A stretch of DNA of 64,000 nt from Pseudomonas tremae (lineage in GTDB: Bacteria; Pseudomonadota; Gammaproteobacteria; Pseudomonadales; Pseudomonadaceae), in assembly GCF_001401155.1 (NCBI RefSeq), contig NZ_LJRO01000192.1, positions 1 to 64,000 on the forward strand, read 5' to 3'. Under the pieces are notes generated by a model. It saw only the letters and a program-made list of their open reading frames with translations. It made no database searches and was not told where the DNA came from. Shown here one piece after another: positions 49,448-59,256 of this stretch. The position numbers were made by a program, and so were the translations under genes. Position 1 is the stretch's first letter. The number at the start of each line of letters is the position of its first letter.

Positions 49448-50097
49448 TTCAGTAATCCTTTTGGAGTCAGCGTGCGTTGCAGCAATTGCAGAAGCAGGTC
49501 GGCGATGATGGCCAGAATACTGACCAGGACCGCGCCGACGATCAGCATCGACATATCGCTGCGGCTGATGGAAGCAAGAATAAGTACACCCAGACCACCG
49601 GCACCGATGGTCGCGGCAATGGTCATGACACCGATGTTCATCACCACCGCGGTGCGCACACCAGCAAGGATCACAGGCACCGCAATAGGCAGCTCGACCA
49701 TGCGCAGACGCTGGCCGAAGGTCATACCGATGCCTTTGGCTGCTTCGCGAATACCGGGTTCGACGCCAGTCAGCGCCAGGTAGGTGTTACGCATGATCGG
49801 CAACAGCGAGTAGAGAAACACTGCAGTAATTGCCGGCATCGGACCAAGGCCCTGACCGAATTTGGAGTAGAACGGCAGCAACAGGCCGAACAACGCAATG
49901 GACGGCACGGTCAGCAGCACGGTGGCGCTGGCTTGCAGCGGGCCGGCCAGCGCCGGAAAGCGGGTCATCAGTACGCCCAGCGGGACGCCGACCAGAATGG
50001 CCAGGGTCACAGCAATGCCGACCAGGGTGATGTGCTGCGTGGTCAGATGCAGCACCTGAGCCCAGTCGATCTGGGAGAAAACGTTAAAAAAACTCAT
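49444..50097 (-). CDS. opuCB: Osmoprotectant ABC transporter permease (OpuCB-like)
   Basis: 217-residue permease with about six helices. The binding-protein-dependent transport motif EAAKGIGMTFGQRLRMVELP (about 133-152) is the loop contacting the ATPase. ATG 50097 has GGAG upstream; the frame is open to 50175 but without coding character. It is the third gene of the four-gene operon. Which of the two permeases deserves the CB or CD name cannot be settled from order alone. Confidence 0.9.
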   Translation of the reverse strand: MSFFNVFSQIDWAQVLHLTTQHITLVGIAVTLAILVGVPLGVLMTRFPALAGPLQASATVLLTVPSIALFGLLLPFYSKFGQGLGPMPAITAVFLYSLLPIMRNTYLALTGVEPGIREAAKGIGMTFGQRLRMVELPIAVPVILAGVRTAVVMNIGVMTIAATIGAGGLGVLILASISRSDMSMLIVGAVLVSILAIIADLLLQLLQRTLTPKGLLK

Positions 50098-50110
50098 GTC
50101 GTCTCCGTCC

Positions 50111-51004
50111 TTAGTTAAGTGGGTGCTGACGCAGGAAATCTGCGGCAACTTTGGATGGACTCTCGTGACCAACATCGATGCGGGCGTTGAGGTCGATCAT
50201 GGTCTGGGTGTCCAACAGATCAGCCAAAGGCTTGAGCAACGGGGCAATATCCGGGTGCTTGTCCAAGTAATCCTGACGGATCACCGGCGCGGCGGTGTAG
50301 TCCGGGAAGTAACGTTTGTCATCTTCCAGCACCTTGAGCTTGAAGGCGTTCAAGCGACCGTCAGTGGTGTACACCAGGCCCGCAAACACCTGGCCGTTCC
50401 GTAGCGCGGTGTAAACCAGCCCCGCGTCCATCTGGCGAGTGTTCTCACGACCGAGATTCATGTCGTAATGCTTGACCATGCCGAGCAGACCGTCGGAACG
50501 GTTGGCGAACTCAGTGTCCAGCGCTACGAGATGACCCTCTTTCGCTTCGTCTTTGAGAACTTTGGTCAGGTCGGTCATGGTGTTGACCTGTGGGTACTTG
50601 TCAGCGATTTTCTGCGGCAGCGCCAAGGCATAGGTGTTGCTGAATTTCGACGGGGAAAGCCAGACCAAGCCTTTTTTCGCGTCGAGTTCTTTCACCCGAG
50701 CGTAGGTTTGTTCGCTGTCGAGCTTTTCATCAACGTGGTTGTAATTCACCAGCGATACGCCGGTGTACTCCCAGATCAGATCCAGTTGAGCACTTTCCTG
50801 CGCGCTACGCGCCAGGCTGCTGCCCAGGCCGCCGGTGACTTGAACGTCATAACCCTTTGTACGCAGGTATTGCGCAGTGAGTTCAGACAGAATGGTCTGC
50901 TCGGTGAACACCCGTGCGCCGACGCGTAGCAGCGGCTTTTCTGCCGCTTGGGCAAATGCCGGAAACAGCAAGGCAAAGCCTAAAAACAAACATATTCTTT
51001 TCAT
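50111..51004 (-). CDS. opuCC: Osmoprotectant ABC transporter binding protein OpuCC
   Basis: 297 residues with a signal peptide (about 1-20, ending AQA-AE) and no lipobox. It is a family OpuAC/ProX-type binding protein with LRVGARVFTEQTILSELTAQYL at the start of the mature part and GLVYTTDGRLNAFKL later. It binds betaine-like osmolytes in the periplasm. ATG 51004 follows AAGGA; 14 bases separate it from the upstream permease gene. Confidence 0.92.
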   Translation of the reverse strand: MKRICLFLGFALLFPAFAQAAEKPLLRVGARVFTEQTILSELTAQYLRTKGYDVQVTGGLGSSLARSAQESAQLDLIWEYTGVSLVNYNHVDEKLDSEQTYARVKELDAKKGLVWLSPSKFSNTYALALPQKIADKYPQVNTMTDLTKVLKDEAKEGHLVALDTEFANRSDGLLGMVKHYDMNLGRENTRQMDAGLVYTALRNGQVFAGLVYTTDGRLNAFKLKVLEDDKRYFPDYTAAPVIRQDYLDKHPDIAPLLKPLADLLDTQTMIDLNARIDVGHESPSKVAADFLRQHPLN

Positions 51005-51018
51005 GATAATTCCTTCGC

Positions 51019-51732
51019 TCAGCGAGCCAGACCGCGTTCCAGCCAGATACGACTGGCCAGTGTCACCAGGCCGTCGAGCAGCAGCGCCAGCAGAGCGGTA
51101 CATGCCGCACCCAGCACCAGTTGCGGCTGATTGTTCAGCGCGATGCCGGGGAAAATCAGGCTGCCAAGGCTGTTGGCACCGATAAGAAACGCCAACGGCG
51201 CGGTCCCGACGTTGATCGCCAGCGCGACGCGCACACCACCGATGATGATCGGGACGGCATTAGGCAACTCGACACGCCACAGCAATTGGCGCGGGGTCAT
51301 GCCGATGCCGACGGCAGCTTCCTTGAGTGAACCCTGGACGTTTTTCAGGCCTTCGTAGGTATTGCGCACGATGGGCAACAACGAGGCGAGGAACAGCGCG
51401 AAGATTGCAGGCCCGCTGCCTATCCCGAGAATCCCGAGGGCAATGGCCAGAACGGCGAGAGGCGGAACAGTGTTGCCGATGTTGAATATCTGCATGAAGC
51501 GTTCGGCACGGCCAACCATGCTCGGACGGCTGAGTGCGATACCTGCCGGGATACCGACCACGAGGGCCGCCAACATTGAAACCAGAACCAGAATCAGGTG
51601 AGCCTGGAGGTAGAACAGCAGGTCGTCCTGGTATTGCTTGATAGTACTGATGCCGATCCAGTGGATCAGCAGGGCCAGGAGTGCGATCACAACCGCGCCT
51701 CCCAATAGCCCCTTGCCATAGCGATTTGCCAC
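51019..51732 (-). CDS. opuCD: Osmoprotectant ABC transporter permease (OpuCD-like), first gene of the operon
   Basis: 237 residues from GTG 51732, which has AAGGAG eight bases upstream. An ATG at 51777 would add 15 residues but has no ribosome binding site. About six helices are present, and the ATPase contact loop reads EAAVGIGMTPRQLLWRVELPN (about 155-175). It forms the channel with the other permease. In transcription order the operon is permease, binding protein, permease, ATPase. Confidence 0.88.
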   Translation of the reverse strand: MANRYGKGLLGGAVVIALLALLIHWIGISTIKQYQDDLLFYLQAHLILVLVSMLAALVVGIPAGIALSRPSMVGRAERFMQIFNIGNTVPPLAVLAIALGILGIGSGPAIFALFLASLLPIVRNTYEGLKNVQGSLKEAAVGIGMTPRQLLWRVELPNAVPIIIGGVRVALAINVGTAPLAFLIGANSLGSLIFPGIALNNQPQLVLGAACTALLALLLDGLVTLASRIWLERGLAR

Positions 51733-52076
51733 AGGCGGACTCCTTATTTCAGTCGGCGAACGCGTTGACCTGTGCATCCGAAAGGGATGCCGCCAATAAC
51801 GTTCGCGAAGAGCAGCGGGTGGGTCGCCGGTAAGGGATTAACCTCGGCGAAAACACAAGCCATAAGCGCAGCTTCGTCAAACCAACATGCTGATGATTCA
51901 GCCCCCGACGTTGGCCTCCGTAGCGGCCTTGACGGGGGAATGGACGTCTCCACGACCGGAAAGGTTCCCACATGAGACATTATCTAGCCATCGTTTATTG
52001 TCTGAACGGTTCGGTTATTGCCGCAAGTTGAGCTATAATCTGCGCCCTTTTTCGATCCCATTCCAGGCGATTTCCC
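51733..52076. other. Divergent promoter region between opuC and prfC
   Basis: 344 bases without a gene. A TATAAT -10 box at 52034-52039 (context AGCTATAATCTGCG) lies 38 bases before the prfC ATG; its -35 is not clear. The osmotically controlled promoter of the opuC operon must lie on the left side, but no box stands out by eye. Confidence 0.5.
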
Positions 52077-53660
52077 ATGACCCAACAGGCCGCCGAAGTC
52101 GCGAAACGCCGCACTTTCGCCATTATTTCCCACCCGGATGCGGGTAAAACCACCATCACGGAAAAACTCCTGTTGATGGGCAAGGCAATCTCCATTGCCG
52201 GTACGGTCAAGTCGCGTAAATCCGACCGGCACGCCACATCCGACTGGATGGAAATGGAGAAACAGCGTGGTATTTCGATTACCACATCCGTGATGCAGTT
52301 TCCGTATCGCGACCACATGATCAACCTGCTCGACACGCCGGGTCACGAAGACTTCTCCGAAGACACCTACCGCACCCTGACGGCAGTCGACTCGGCATTG
52401 ATGGTCCTTGACGGTGGTAAAGGTGTCGAGCCACGTACCATTGCGCTGATGGACGTCTGCCGCCTGCGCGACACGCCTATCGTGAGCTTCATCAACAAGC
52501 TCGACCGCGACATTCGTGACCCTATCGAGCTGCTCGACGAGATCGAAGCGGTCCTGAAGATCAAAGCCGCACCGATCACCTGGCCGATTGGCTGCTATCG
52601 AGATTTCAAAGGTGTCTATCACCTGGCCGATGACTACATCATCGTCTACACCGCAGGCCACGGGCACGAGCGCACCGAAACCAAAATCATCGAGAAGCTC
52701 GATTCGGACGAAGCCCGCGCCCATTTGGGCGACGAGTACGATCGCTTCGTGGAGCAACTGGAACTGGTGCAAGGCGCCTGTCACGAGTTCAACCAGCAGG
52801 AGTTCATCGACGGTCAATTGACCCCGGTTTTTTTCGGTACGGCGCTGGGCAATTTCGGGGTCGATCATGTGCTTGATGCTGTGGTGAACTGGGCGCCGAT
52901 GCCGCTGGCACGGGTTGCCAACGAGCGCACCGTCGAGCCGGAAGAAGAAAAATTCGCCGGTTTCGTGTTCAAGATTCAGGCGAACATGGACCCCAAGCAC
53001 CGCGATCGCATTGCGTTCATGCGTATTTGTTCGGGGCGCTACGAGAAAGGCATGAAAATGCGTCACGTGCGCCTGGGCAAGGACGTGCGGATCGGCGACG
53101 CGCTGACCTTCTTCTCCTCGGAACGTGAGCAACTGGAAGAAGCCTACGCTGGCGATATCATCGGCTTGCACAACCACGGCACCATCCAGATCGGCGACAC
53201 CTTCACCGAAGGCGAAGCACTGGGCTTCACCGGTATTCCGCACTTCGCCCCGGAGCTGTTCCGTCGCGTGCGACTGAAAGACCCGCTCAAGTCCAAGCAA
53301 TTGCGCCAGGGCCTGCAACAGCTCGCCGAAGAAGGCGCCACGCAGGTGTTCTTCCCGCAGCGCAGCAACGACATCATTCTCGGCGCCGTCGGTGTGCTGC
53401 AGTTCGACGTGGTCGCCAGCCGCCTGAAGGAGGAATACAAGGTCGAATGCGCGTATGAGCCGATCACAGTGTGGTCAGCTCGCTGGATCGACTGCGCCGA
53501 CAAGAAGAAGCTCGAGGAGTTTGAAAACAAGGCCGTGGAAAACCTGGCAGTGGACGGTGGCGGTCACCTGACCTACCTCGCCCCTACCCGCGTGAACCTG
53601 GCGCTGATGGAAGAACGCTGGCCCGACGTGAAATTCCGCGCCACTCGCGAGCACCATTGA
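52077..53660 (+). CDS. prfC: Peptide chain release factor 3
   Basis: 527-residue translational GTPase that recycles RF1/RF2 from the ribosome after termination. G1 is [13 protein letters not shown] (about 18-30), G2 [10 protein letters not shown]3 DTPGHEDF and G4 INKLDRD; then come the RF3-specific domains ([21 protein letters not shown] as the start of domain II). Length is normal. A dispersed hairpin repeat follows 52 bases after the stop codon. Confidence 0.97.
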   Translation: MTQQAAEVAKRRTFAIISHPDAGKTTITEKLLLMGKAISIAGTVKSRKSDRHATSDWMEMEKQRGISITTSVMQFPYRDHMINLLDTPGHEDFSEDTYRTLTAVDSALMVLDGGKGVEPRTIALMDVCRLRDTPIVSFINKLDRDIRDPIELLDEIEAVLKIKAAPITWPIGCYRDFKGVYHLADDYIIVYTAGHGHERTETKIIEKLDSDEARAHLGDEYDRFVEQLELVQGACHEFNQQEFIDGQLTPVFFGTALGNFGVDHVLDAVVNWAPMPLARVANERTVEPEEEKFAGFVFKIQANMDPKHRDRIAFMRICSGRYEKGMKMRHVRLGKDVRIGDALTFFSSEREQLEEAYAGDIIGLHNHGTIQIGDTFTEGEALGFTGIPHFAPELFRRVRLKDPLKSKQLRQGLQQLAEEGATQVFFPQRSNDIILGAVGVLQFDVVASRLKEEYKVECAYEPITVWSARWIDCADKKKLEEFENKAVENLAVDGGGHLTYLAPTRVNLALMEERWPDVKFRATREHH

Positions 53661-53712
53661 CAGACCGATAGCGAGGCAGTGTGACGCAGAGCGTGACCCT
53701 ACTACCGCCTCT

Positions 53713-53764
53713 ATCGTGCCCATGCTCCGCGTGGGCATGTCTTTCTGGACGCTATGCGTCCGAT
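53713..53764 (+). repeat. Dispersed hairpin repeat, copy B
   Basis: Matches copy A (38211-38263) over about 52 bases with a few differences. The stem-loop begins ATCGTGCCCATGCTCC and is followed by CTTTCTGGACGCT. It lies just after prfC and may serve as its terminator. Confidence 0.8.
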
Positions 53765-53805
53765 TCTGAAGGGCATTCACTGACCTGCATCAACCATTCA
53801 GCGCA

Positions 53806-53824
53806 AAATGAGAATTAATCTCAA
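53806..53824 (+). promoter_or_regulatory. Fur-box-like site 1
   Basis: AAATGAGAATTAATCTCAA is an AT-rich inverted repeat close to the Fur consensus GATAATGATAATCATTATC. It lies 62 bases before the ATG at 53886 and upstream of a possible -10 TATTAT (53836-53841). Confidence 0.6.
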
Positions 53825-53844
53825 TAGTGCCTTGCTATTATCCC

Positions 53845-53863
53845 GATAAGAATTATTCTCATC
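53845..53863 (+). promoter_or_regulatory. Fur-box-like site 2
   Basis: GATAAGAATTATTCTCATC matches the 19-base Fur consensus at most positions and is a near-palindrome. It is 22 bases before the ATG at 53886, where bound Fur would block transcription. Iron-repressed expression of the next gene is expected. Confidence 0.75.
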
Positions 53864-53885
53864 TTACTTGCACAGGAGATGAGAC

Positions 53886-54128
53886 ATGACTTATTTGATC
53901 GATGCTTGGCTGGACCGCCCACACCCTTATCTTAGAATTCTTCATCGGGAGACAGGTGAGGTGTGTGCCGTTCTGGAAGAGGAAGCGCTCGAAGAGCTGC
54001 GCGATCAGGGCGATCTGGACGTTTACAGTCTGAGTTCAAGCGAGCCGATGGTGCTGAAGGAACTGGTGAGAAACCTGTTTCTGTTCTGCTATGCAAGGGC
54101 GTTGCGCCCGATGGGTGAGTTGCACTGA
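53886..54128 (+). CDS. Small conserved protein with Fur-type promoter (PA4570-like)
   Basis: 80 residues, acidic, MTYLIDAWLDRPHPYLRILH at the start and a hydrophobic LVRNLFLFCYARALRP near the end. There is no signal peptide. CAGGAGAT lies just before the ATG. Position beside fklB and the paired Fur-box-like sites match the iron-starvation-induced gene PA4570 of P. aeruginosa. The molecular role is unknown. A + strand hairpin follows (GAATCAGCG around 54160). Confidence 0.82.
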   Translation: MTYLIDAWLDRPHPYLRILHRETGEVCAVLEEEALEELRDQGDLDVYSLSSSEPMVLKELVRNLFLFCYARALRPMGELH

Positions 54129-54207
54129 GCATGAAGCATCAGCACAACCCCGTCGCTGAACGAATCAGCGCGATTCGTTCAGCGACCCTCTGTATCGACC
54201 GGGTCGA

Positions 54208-54825
54208 TTACAGAACGTCCAGCAGTTCCACGTCGAATACCAGCACGCTGTGCGGTGCGATGCTGCCAACGCCCTGGGCGCCGTACGCCAGTTCGCTCGG
54301 CACGTAGACGCGCCATTTGCTGCCGCTGTTCATGAGCTGCAGCGCCTCGGTCCAGCCTGCGATCACGCCGCTGACCGGAAATTCTGCAGGTTCGCCACGA
54401 TCATAGGAGCTGTCGAAGACAGTGCCGTCGATCAACGTGCCGTGGTAGTGAACGCGTACCTGGTCTTCGCGGGTCGGCTTGGCGCCGTCGCCTGCAGTCA
54501 GGACTTCGAACTGAAGACCCGAGGCCAGAGTAGTCACGCCTTCGCGCTTGGCGTTTTCAGCCAGGTAGGCCTTGCCGGCACCCGCAGCCTGCTCAGCCTT
54601 GGCGGCTGCTTCAGCCTGCATGATTTCACGGATAACCTTGAAGCTGGCGGACATTTCTTCCTGACCCACACGGCTTGGCTGACCGCCAAAAGCATCGCGC
54701 AAGCCCGCCACGATTGCTTCCAGGTTGACGCCAGGCGGCGGGTTTTCGCGCAACTGGTCGCCCAACTGACGGCCAATACCGTAGCTGACGCGGGTTTCGT
54801 CGGTAGACAGATTGACTTCGGACAT
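54208..54825 (-). CDS. fklB: FKBP-type peptidyl-prolyl isomerase FklB
   Basis: 205 residues: an N-terminal helical dimerisation domain (about 1-90; DETRVSYGIGRQLGDQL) and a C-terminal FKBP domain (about 100-205) with VRVHYHGTLIDGTVFDSSYDR split by the active-site aspartate, and VPSELAYGAQG. It speeds prolyl isomerisation in protein folding, in the cytoplasm since no signal peptide is present. ATG 54825 is chosen because MSEVNLSTDETRVSYG is the family N-terminus; the frame is open to 54885. Confidence 0.94.
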   Translation of the reverse strand: MSEVNLSTDETRVSYGIGRQLGDQLRENPPPGVNLEAIVAGLRDAFGGQPSRVGQEEMSASFKVIREIMQAEAAAKAEQAAGAGKAYLAENAKREGVTTLASGLQFEVLTAGDGAKPTREDQVRVHYHGTLIDGTVFDSSYDRGEPAEFPVSGVIAGWTEALQLMNSGSKWRVYVPSELAYGAQGVGSIAPHSVLVFDVELLDVL

Positions 54826-54978
54826 GACACTGCTCCGCAGAGGGGCACGCAGTCGATAATCGCGTGAAAACTGAACGGCAATCACGCTTTACCCTGATGC
54901 GCCCCGAACCAAAAGGCCGAGCAGCCTAGCACAGTTGACCCGGCAGGCCCTACTGCGCCTGCGATTGCCCCTTGGCAA

Positions 54979-55287
54979 TCAGGACCATGAAGAGTGGAAA
55001 GAGATTGGCAAGCGCATTTCCGAGCGGTCATTGACCGGCATACCGCACAACTCGTCGTGGACCACGCAATGCACCAGATAAAACGGCACCACCGGAACAT
55101 CTTTCAGCAATTCGCGTGCGTGTTCCACTGAGCGCAGGTGCAACGTCTTGCCCGCTGGGTCCTTGAGCATCACCGAAGTGCCGTCCATGCGCACATCCAG
55201 CAGATAGATACCGCCTTCGATGGAGATCAGGTTCAGCTCCTCGACGCGCCCTGCCTGGGCGTGCGCGGTAAATTCCTGATAATTCAT
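54979..55287 (-). CDS. Small conserved protein, probably DUF6482
   Basis: 102 residues, MNYQEFTAHAQAGRVEELNL at the start, then a beta-rich part (GGIYLLDVRMDGTSVMLKD) and a helix with LRSVEHARELL. Two cysteines lie in HCVVHDELCG near residue 75-83. AGGAGG lies six bases before ATG 55287. I associate it with a Pseudomonas family annotated as DUF6482; no function is known. It is a single gene between fklB and the YqhA-like gene. Confidence 0.7.
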   Translation of the reverse strand: MNYQEFTAHAQAGRVEELNLISIEGGIYLLDVRMDGTSVMLKDPAGKTLHLRSVEHARELLKDVPVVPFYLVHCVVHDELCGMPVNDRSEMRLPISFHSSWS

Positions 55288-55396
55288 AATCGAACCTCCT
55301 GCGCTGCACGTTAAGCATCGGAACGGACGTTTTACCGCATCATCGAGCAACATGCCAGAAACAGGGGCAGCCAGGCCGCCTGATACAGCCTGGGCT

Positions 55397-55885
55397 TCAA
55401 TGCTTGGTCAGCTTGTCCAGATAGCCCATCGCAAACGCCGAAATAACGAACGTCATGTGGATGATCACGTACCACATCAGGTATTCCGGCTTGATGTTGG
55501 TGGCATCCATAAACACCCGCAGCAGGTGAATAGACGAGATAGCCACGATAGAGGCGGCGACCTTCATCTTCAGCGAGGACGAGTCCATCGTGCCCAGCCA
55601 GTTGAGCTTCTCCTTGTCTTCGTCGATGTCCAGTTGTGACACGAAGTTTTCGTAACCGGAGATCATCACCATCACCAGCAAGCCCCCTACCAGGGCCATA
55701 TCGATCAGCGACAGCAGCACCAGAATCAGGTCCGCTTCAGCCAGGGAAAAGATATTGGGGATGACGTGGAAGATTTCCTGGAAGAACTTCAGACACAACG
55801 CAAGAAGGCCCAGCGACAACCCGAAGTAAATCGGGGCCAGCAGCCAGCGCGATGCGTACATGGCATTTTCAAAAAAACGTTCCAT
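55397..55885 (-). CDS. UPF0114/YqhA family inner-membrane protein
   Basis: 162 residues with four hydrophobic helices (about 10-35, 50-78, 105-127 and 134-155). The family pattern [20 protein letters not shown] is at the start and [10 protein letters not shown] in the loop between helices two and three. The function of YqhA-like proteins is not known. ATG 55885 is used; a TTG four codons upstream is the only other candidate. Confidence 0.88.
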
Positions 55886-56021
55886 TGGTACTCGCAAGGT
55901 GTTTTGGAGGGACGGGCGAGTATATCAGCGGTTACAAGCCGCTCTGGGCGGGCGACAAAATATCGCACAGCGGCTAGACCCGCACCGTTGAGGAACTGAA
56001 TACACGGAAGTCGGGAGGAAC

Positions 56022-56351
56022 CTAGAAGGTTGAAGACCTTTGCCGCAGTGCATTGTCACTGTTGATGCGCCGTAACTCGGCCTGCATGTGCAAGACCCAG
56101 ATAGGCACATCGTCGAGGCATTGGTAGCCCTGCACAGAGAGGTTTTCGACAATGGCCGTCAGTACCGACCGGGCGCAGGGCAAGCCCGGAAAAGGACCCT
56201 GAAACCTCACTGCAGAAGGCTGTTCTCCAGCCATTCCTGCTGCCAGCAGCACGATCCACTGGGCGTTGTCTCTGGGAAGAGGCCGAATGACGCATTCGAT
56301 TCGAGTCATCAGCCCCATGCATTCTCGGGTGAGGCAAAGGCTACGCTGCAT
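56022..56351 (-). CDS. Conserved hypothetical protein upstream of nothing, beside the Lon-like protease
   Basis: 109 residues from ATG 56351, with AGGAG seven bases upstream. A compact alpha/beta pattern is suggested (MTRIECVIRPLP, WIVLLAAGMAGEQPSAVRFQG, ARSVLTAIVENLSVQGY). There is no signal peptide, membrane helix or known domain. It is probably the equivalent of PA4575, which in P. aeruginosa also neighbours the Lon-like protease gene. Function unknown. Confidence 0.65.
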   Translation of the reverse strand: MQRSLCLTRECMGLMTRIECVIRPLPRDNAQWIVLLAAGMAGEQPSAVRFQGPFPGLPCARSVLTAIVENLSVQGYQCLDDVPIWVLHMQAELRRINSDNALRQRSSTF

Positions 56352-56532
56352 GATGCGCTCCTGATCAGCGAAATTGTTCATCCTTCTCACAAAGCAGGAT
56401 GTACGCCAATCCGTCTGGCCACTGCGATTAAGGTGAAAGACTAGAAGAAAAACGCGCCTGCGCAAAACATCCCTGATGAACGGAAGAGTAAGGCACCGGG
56501 CGGCATCTGAGCTGCCCGGTATCTGGCGTTTA

Positions 56533-58968
56533 TCAGGCTTTCAGCTCGGGCTGCAACTGAGCAGGCTCTTTCTCCAGTTCTTCCTTGAGGTCTTCGTCGC
56601 TGAGCATTTCCGCGATGTCGCGCAAACGCTCCACCACGCGCGCGTTCACGCTGCCCTCCGGAAATTCACCGTTCTCGTCAGGCGTACCGGCGGGCTCGCC
56701 GACCAGCAGGCTCAAGGCCTCATCCGCCTGACGCACAGCATAGATATGGAATTGCCCGTCACGCACCGCCTGCACCACACGCTCGTCCAGCATCAGCGTA
56801 GTGACGTTGGCGTGCGGGATAATTGCGCCCTGCTCGCCCGTAAGACCACGCGCTTCGCACAGGCGGAAAAAGCCCTCGATCTTCTCGTTGACCCCGCCCA
56901 CCGCCTGCACTTCGCCGAACTGGTTGATGGAGCCGGTGATCGCGAAGCATTGTTTGAGCGGGGTGCGTGACAACGCGGAAATCAGCGTGCAGGCTTCGCC
57001 GAGCGACGCACTGTCGCCATCCACGTAACCGTAGGACTGCTCGAGCGCGATGCTCGCGGAAATCGCCAGCGGGAATTCCTGAGCGTAGCGGCTGCCCAGG
57101 TACCCGGTCAGAATCATCACCCCCTTGGAGTGGATCGGCTGGCCGAGGTTGACTTCACGCTCGATGTCGACGATCCCGCTGCCACCCGGGTAAACCGTGG
57201 CCGATATACGGGCCGGTACACCGAAGGCGGAATCACCGACTTCCAGCACCGTCAGGCCGTTGCATTTGCCGACAGCCGCACCGTCGGTGTCGATCAGGAT
57301 CACGCCGGCCATCATGTCATCGAGAATACGTGCCGAGACCCGTCCGGTACGCGTGGCCTTGGCTTTGAGGGCCCGCTCGATATGCCCTGCATCGGTCTTG
57401 TCGTCATTGGCCAGTTGGCGAATGAAGTCAGCCTCGCTGACCAACTGGAACAGATCGCCGATGCGCGCAGACAAACGCCCCTGATGCTCGGCCAGTCGAG
57501 CGCTGTAGGTCGCCAGCCGCGCAACCGCGTCGGCCGTCAATGGCGCCATGCCTTCTTCCGAAGTACGGGTTTTCAGCAACTGGGCGAATTGCTCCAGTGT
57601 CTCGTCAACCATGGGGATTTCTTCGTCGAAATCGACCAGCACCCTGAACATCTCCTGGAAGTCAGGATCGAGGTCTTGCAGGGTGTAATACAGCGAGCGC
57701 GAACCGATGATGATGATCTTGACGTTCCACGGGATGACCTGCGGCGTCAGGCTCACGGTGGCGACCCGGCCCAACTCACCCAGAGGCGATTCCATCTTCA
57801 GCTTGCGCGACTGCAGCGTGCGCTTGAGGGCATCCCACACGAAGGGTTCGCCGAGCATTTTCTCTGCTTCAAGAATCAGGAAGCCGCCGTTGGCACGGTG
57901 CAGGGCGCCAGGTCGCAACTGGCGATAGGTGGTGTACAACGCGCCCTGATCGGTACTGTATTCAATGCGCCCGAACAGGTTGTCATACGTAGGGTGCTGC
58001 TCGAAAACCACCGGCGCACCGCCATTATGGTTATTGCCGACCACCAGGCTCGGGCTGTATTGCTCCTCCAGCAACTTGCGCGCCTGGGCGTCGGTCTTGG
58101 CATCGTCGACCAGTTGCTCGACCACTGTTTTCAGCAAGTAAACCTGCATTGCCTGCAAATACGCGCAGACCGCTGCATTTTCGGCGTACTTTTCCGACAG
58201 CGGTGCCAATAGCGGCTGCAAGGTCAGGGTGATGGTTTCTTCGTTCAACTGACGCAACTGATTATTGGACTCGCGCTTCCATTGCGGCAGGCTGGCCAAT
58301 TCTTCATTTAGACGCTCTTCAAGGGCGGAGATGTCTTCATGAAAACGTTCGCGGTCAGCCTCGGGCAACTGTGAAAACTCGGCTTCGTCCAGCGCCTTCC
58401 CATCCGCCATCGGGGTGAAGGCGATGTTGGTGCTGTCGCGGTACAGCGCGATGTCTTTCTCCAGAGAAAGGCGCTCGATCACATCCAGCGCACGGTCATA
58501 GCGCTGATTGAATGCACGGTCGATCGAGCTTTTCTTCTGCTGGTAGGACGGATGCTCGAACACCGCCGGGAACGTCACCAGCAAATTGTCGATCAGGCCA
58601 TTGATATCGGCGATGAATGCGTGCGCGCTGCCTGGCGGCAGCTCCAGTGCCTTGGGCTCGCGGGGTTCGTCAAAGTTGTTGACGTAAACCCAGTCCGACG
58701 GGGTCTGCATCCGCTTGCCTTCGGCCTTGAGGTAGCGTTTGACGAATGAAAAGCGCCCGGTGCCGGGTTCGCCCATGACAAAAACGTTGTAACCGGGACG
58801 CGGCATGGCCACGCCGAACTGCAAGGCTTCTACAGCGCGCTCCTGGCCAAGTACACCGCGAAAGGGTTCAAGCTCGTGGGTAGTCGCAAAGCTGAACTGC
58901 TCAGCGGAAAACGGACGGGTCAGCGCGTGGGGCGCTAGGCGTAGGTTGGCTGCGACAGAATCGGGCAT
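56533..58968 (-). CDS. Lon-like ATP-dependent serine protease
   Basis: 811 residues. An AAA-type ATPase part has Walker A GEPGTGRFS (66-74), in which Arg stands where Lys is usual, and a long helical insertion (about 150-290). The C-terminal Lon-type proteolytic domain shows the Ser-Lys dyad: the serine in YGYVDGDSASLGEAC (about 650) and the lysine in GGVNEKIEGFF (about 695). This is the architecture of the LonB-like protein seen as PA4576. It probably degrades selected cytoplasmic proteins; whether it uses ATP is open given the altered Walker A. The MPDS start is natural. Confidence 0.9.
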   Translation of the reverse strand: MPDSVAANLRLAPHALTRPFSAEQFSFATTHELEPFRGVLGQERAVEALQFGVAMPRPGYNVFVMGEPGTGRFSFVKRYLKAEGKRMQTPSDWVYVNNFDEPREPKALELPPGSAHAFIADINGLIDNLLVTFPAVFEHPSYQQKKSSIDRAFNQRYDRALDVIERLSLEKDIALYRDSTNIAFTPMADGKALDEAEFSQLPEADRERFHEDISALEERLNEELASLPQWKRESNNQLRQLNEETITLTLQPLLAPLSEKYAENAAVCAYLQAMQVYLLKTVVEQLVDDAKTDAQARKLLEEQYSPSLVVGNNHNGGAPVVFEQHPTYDNLFGRIEYSTDQGALYTTYRQLRPGALHRANGGFLILEAEKMLGEPFVWDALKRTLQSRKLKMESPLGELGRVATVSLTPQVIPWNVKIIIIGSRSLYYTLQDLDPDFQEMFRVLVDFDEEIPMVDETLEQFAQLLKTRTSEEGMAPLTADAVARLATYSARLAEHQGRLSARIGDLFQLVSEADFIRQLANDDKTDAGHIERALKAKATRTGRVSARILDDMMAGVILIDTDGAAVGKCNGLTVLEVGDSAFGVPARISATVYPGGSGIVDIEREVNLGQPIHSKGVMILTGYLGSRYAQEFPLAISASIALEQSYGYVDGDSASLGEACTLISALSRTPLKQCFAITGSINQFGEVQAVGGVNEKIEGFFRLCEARGLTGEQGAIIPHANVTTLMLDERVVQAVRDGQFHIYAVRQADEALSLLVGEPAGTPDENGEFPEGSVNARVVERLRDIAEMLSDEDLKEELEKEPAQLQPELKA

Positions 58969-59256
58969 CAGTGTTCCTTACATCAGGCAGGGCAGATGTC
59001 GGCATTCTGGCGCTCGCCGCATGCGACTTGCAAGGCAGGAAAGAACCCGAGGCCTTGCCCGGCAGGAAGTAATGGTCGGGACGATGCCGAACGCAAGATG
59101 AAAAAACAAATTTCAGGTAATAATCTGTGACAGGTCGCGGAACCCTTCGAACCCGCCTACGCTCCAAATTGCACAGGTGGTTGCTGGCAGACCATCTGTC
59201 TTGATGTGACGACTCAAGAAACTCGACCCTTGGCTGAACTAAAAAGAGAAAAAGCT

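Noticed and set aside
59139..59170. HrpL-dependent (hrp box) promoter
   Set aside because: A GGAACC is present, but no CCAC at the required 15-17 base distance; no other hrp box was found by eye in the window.
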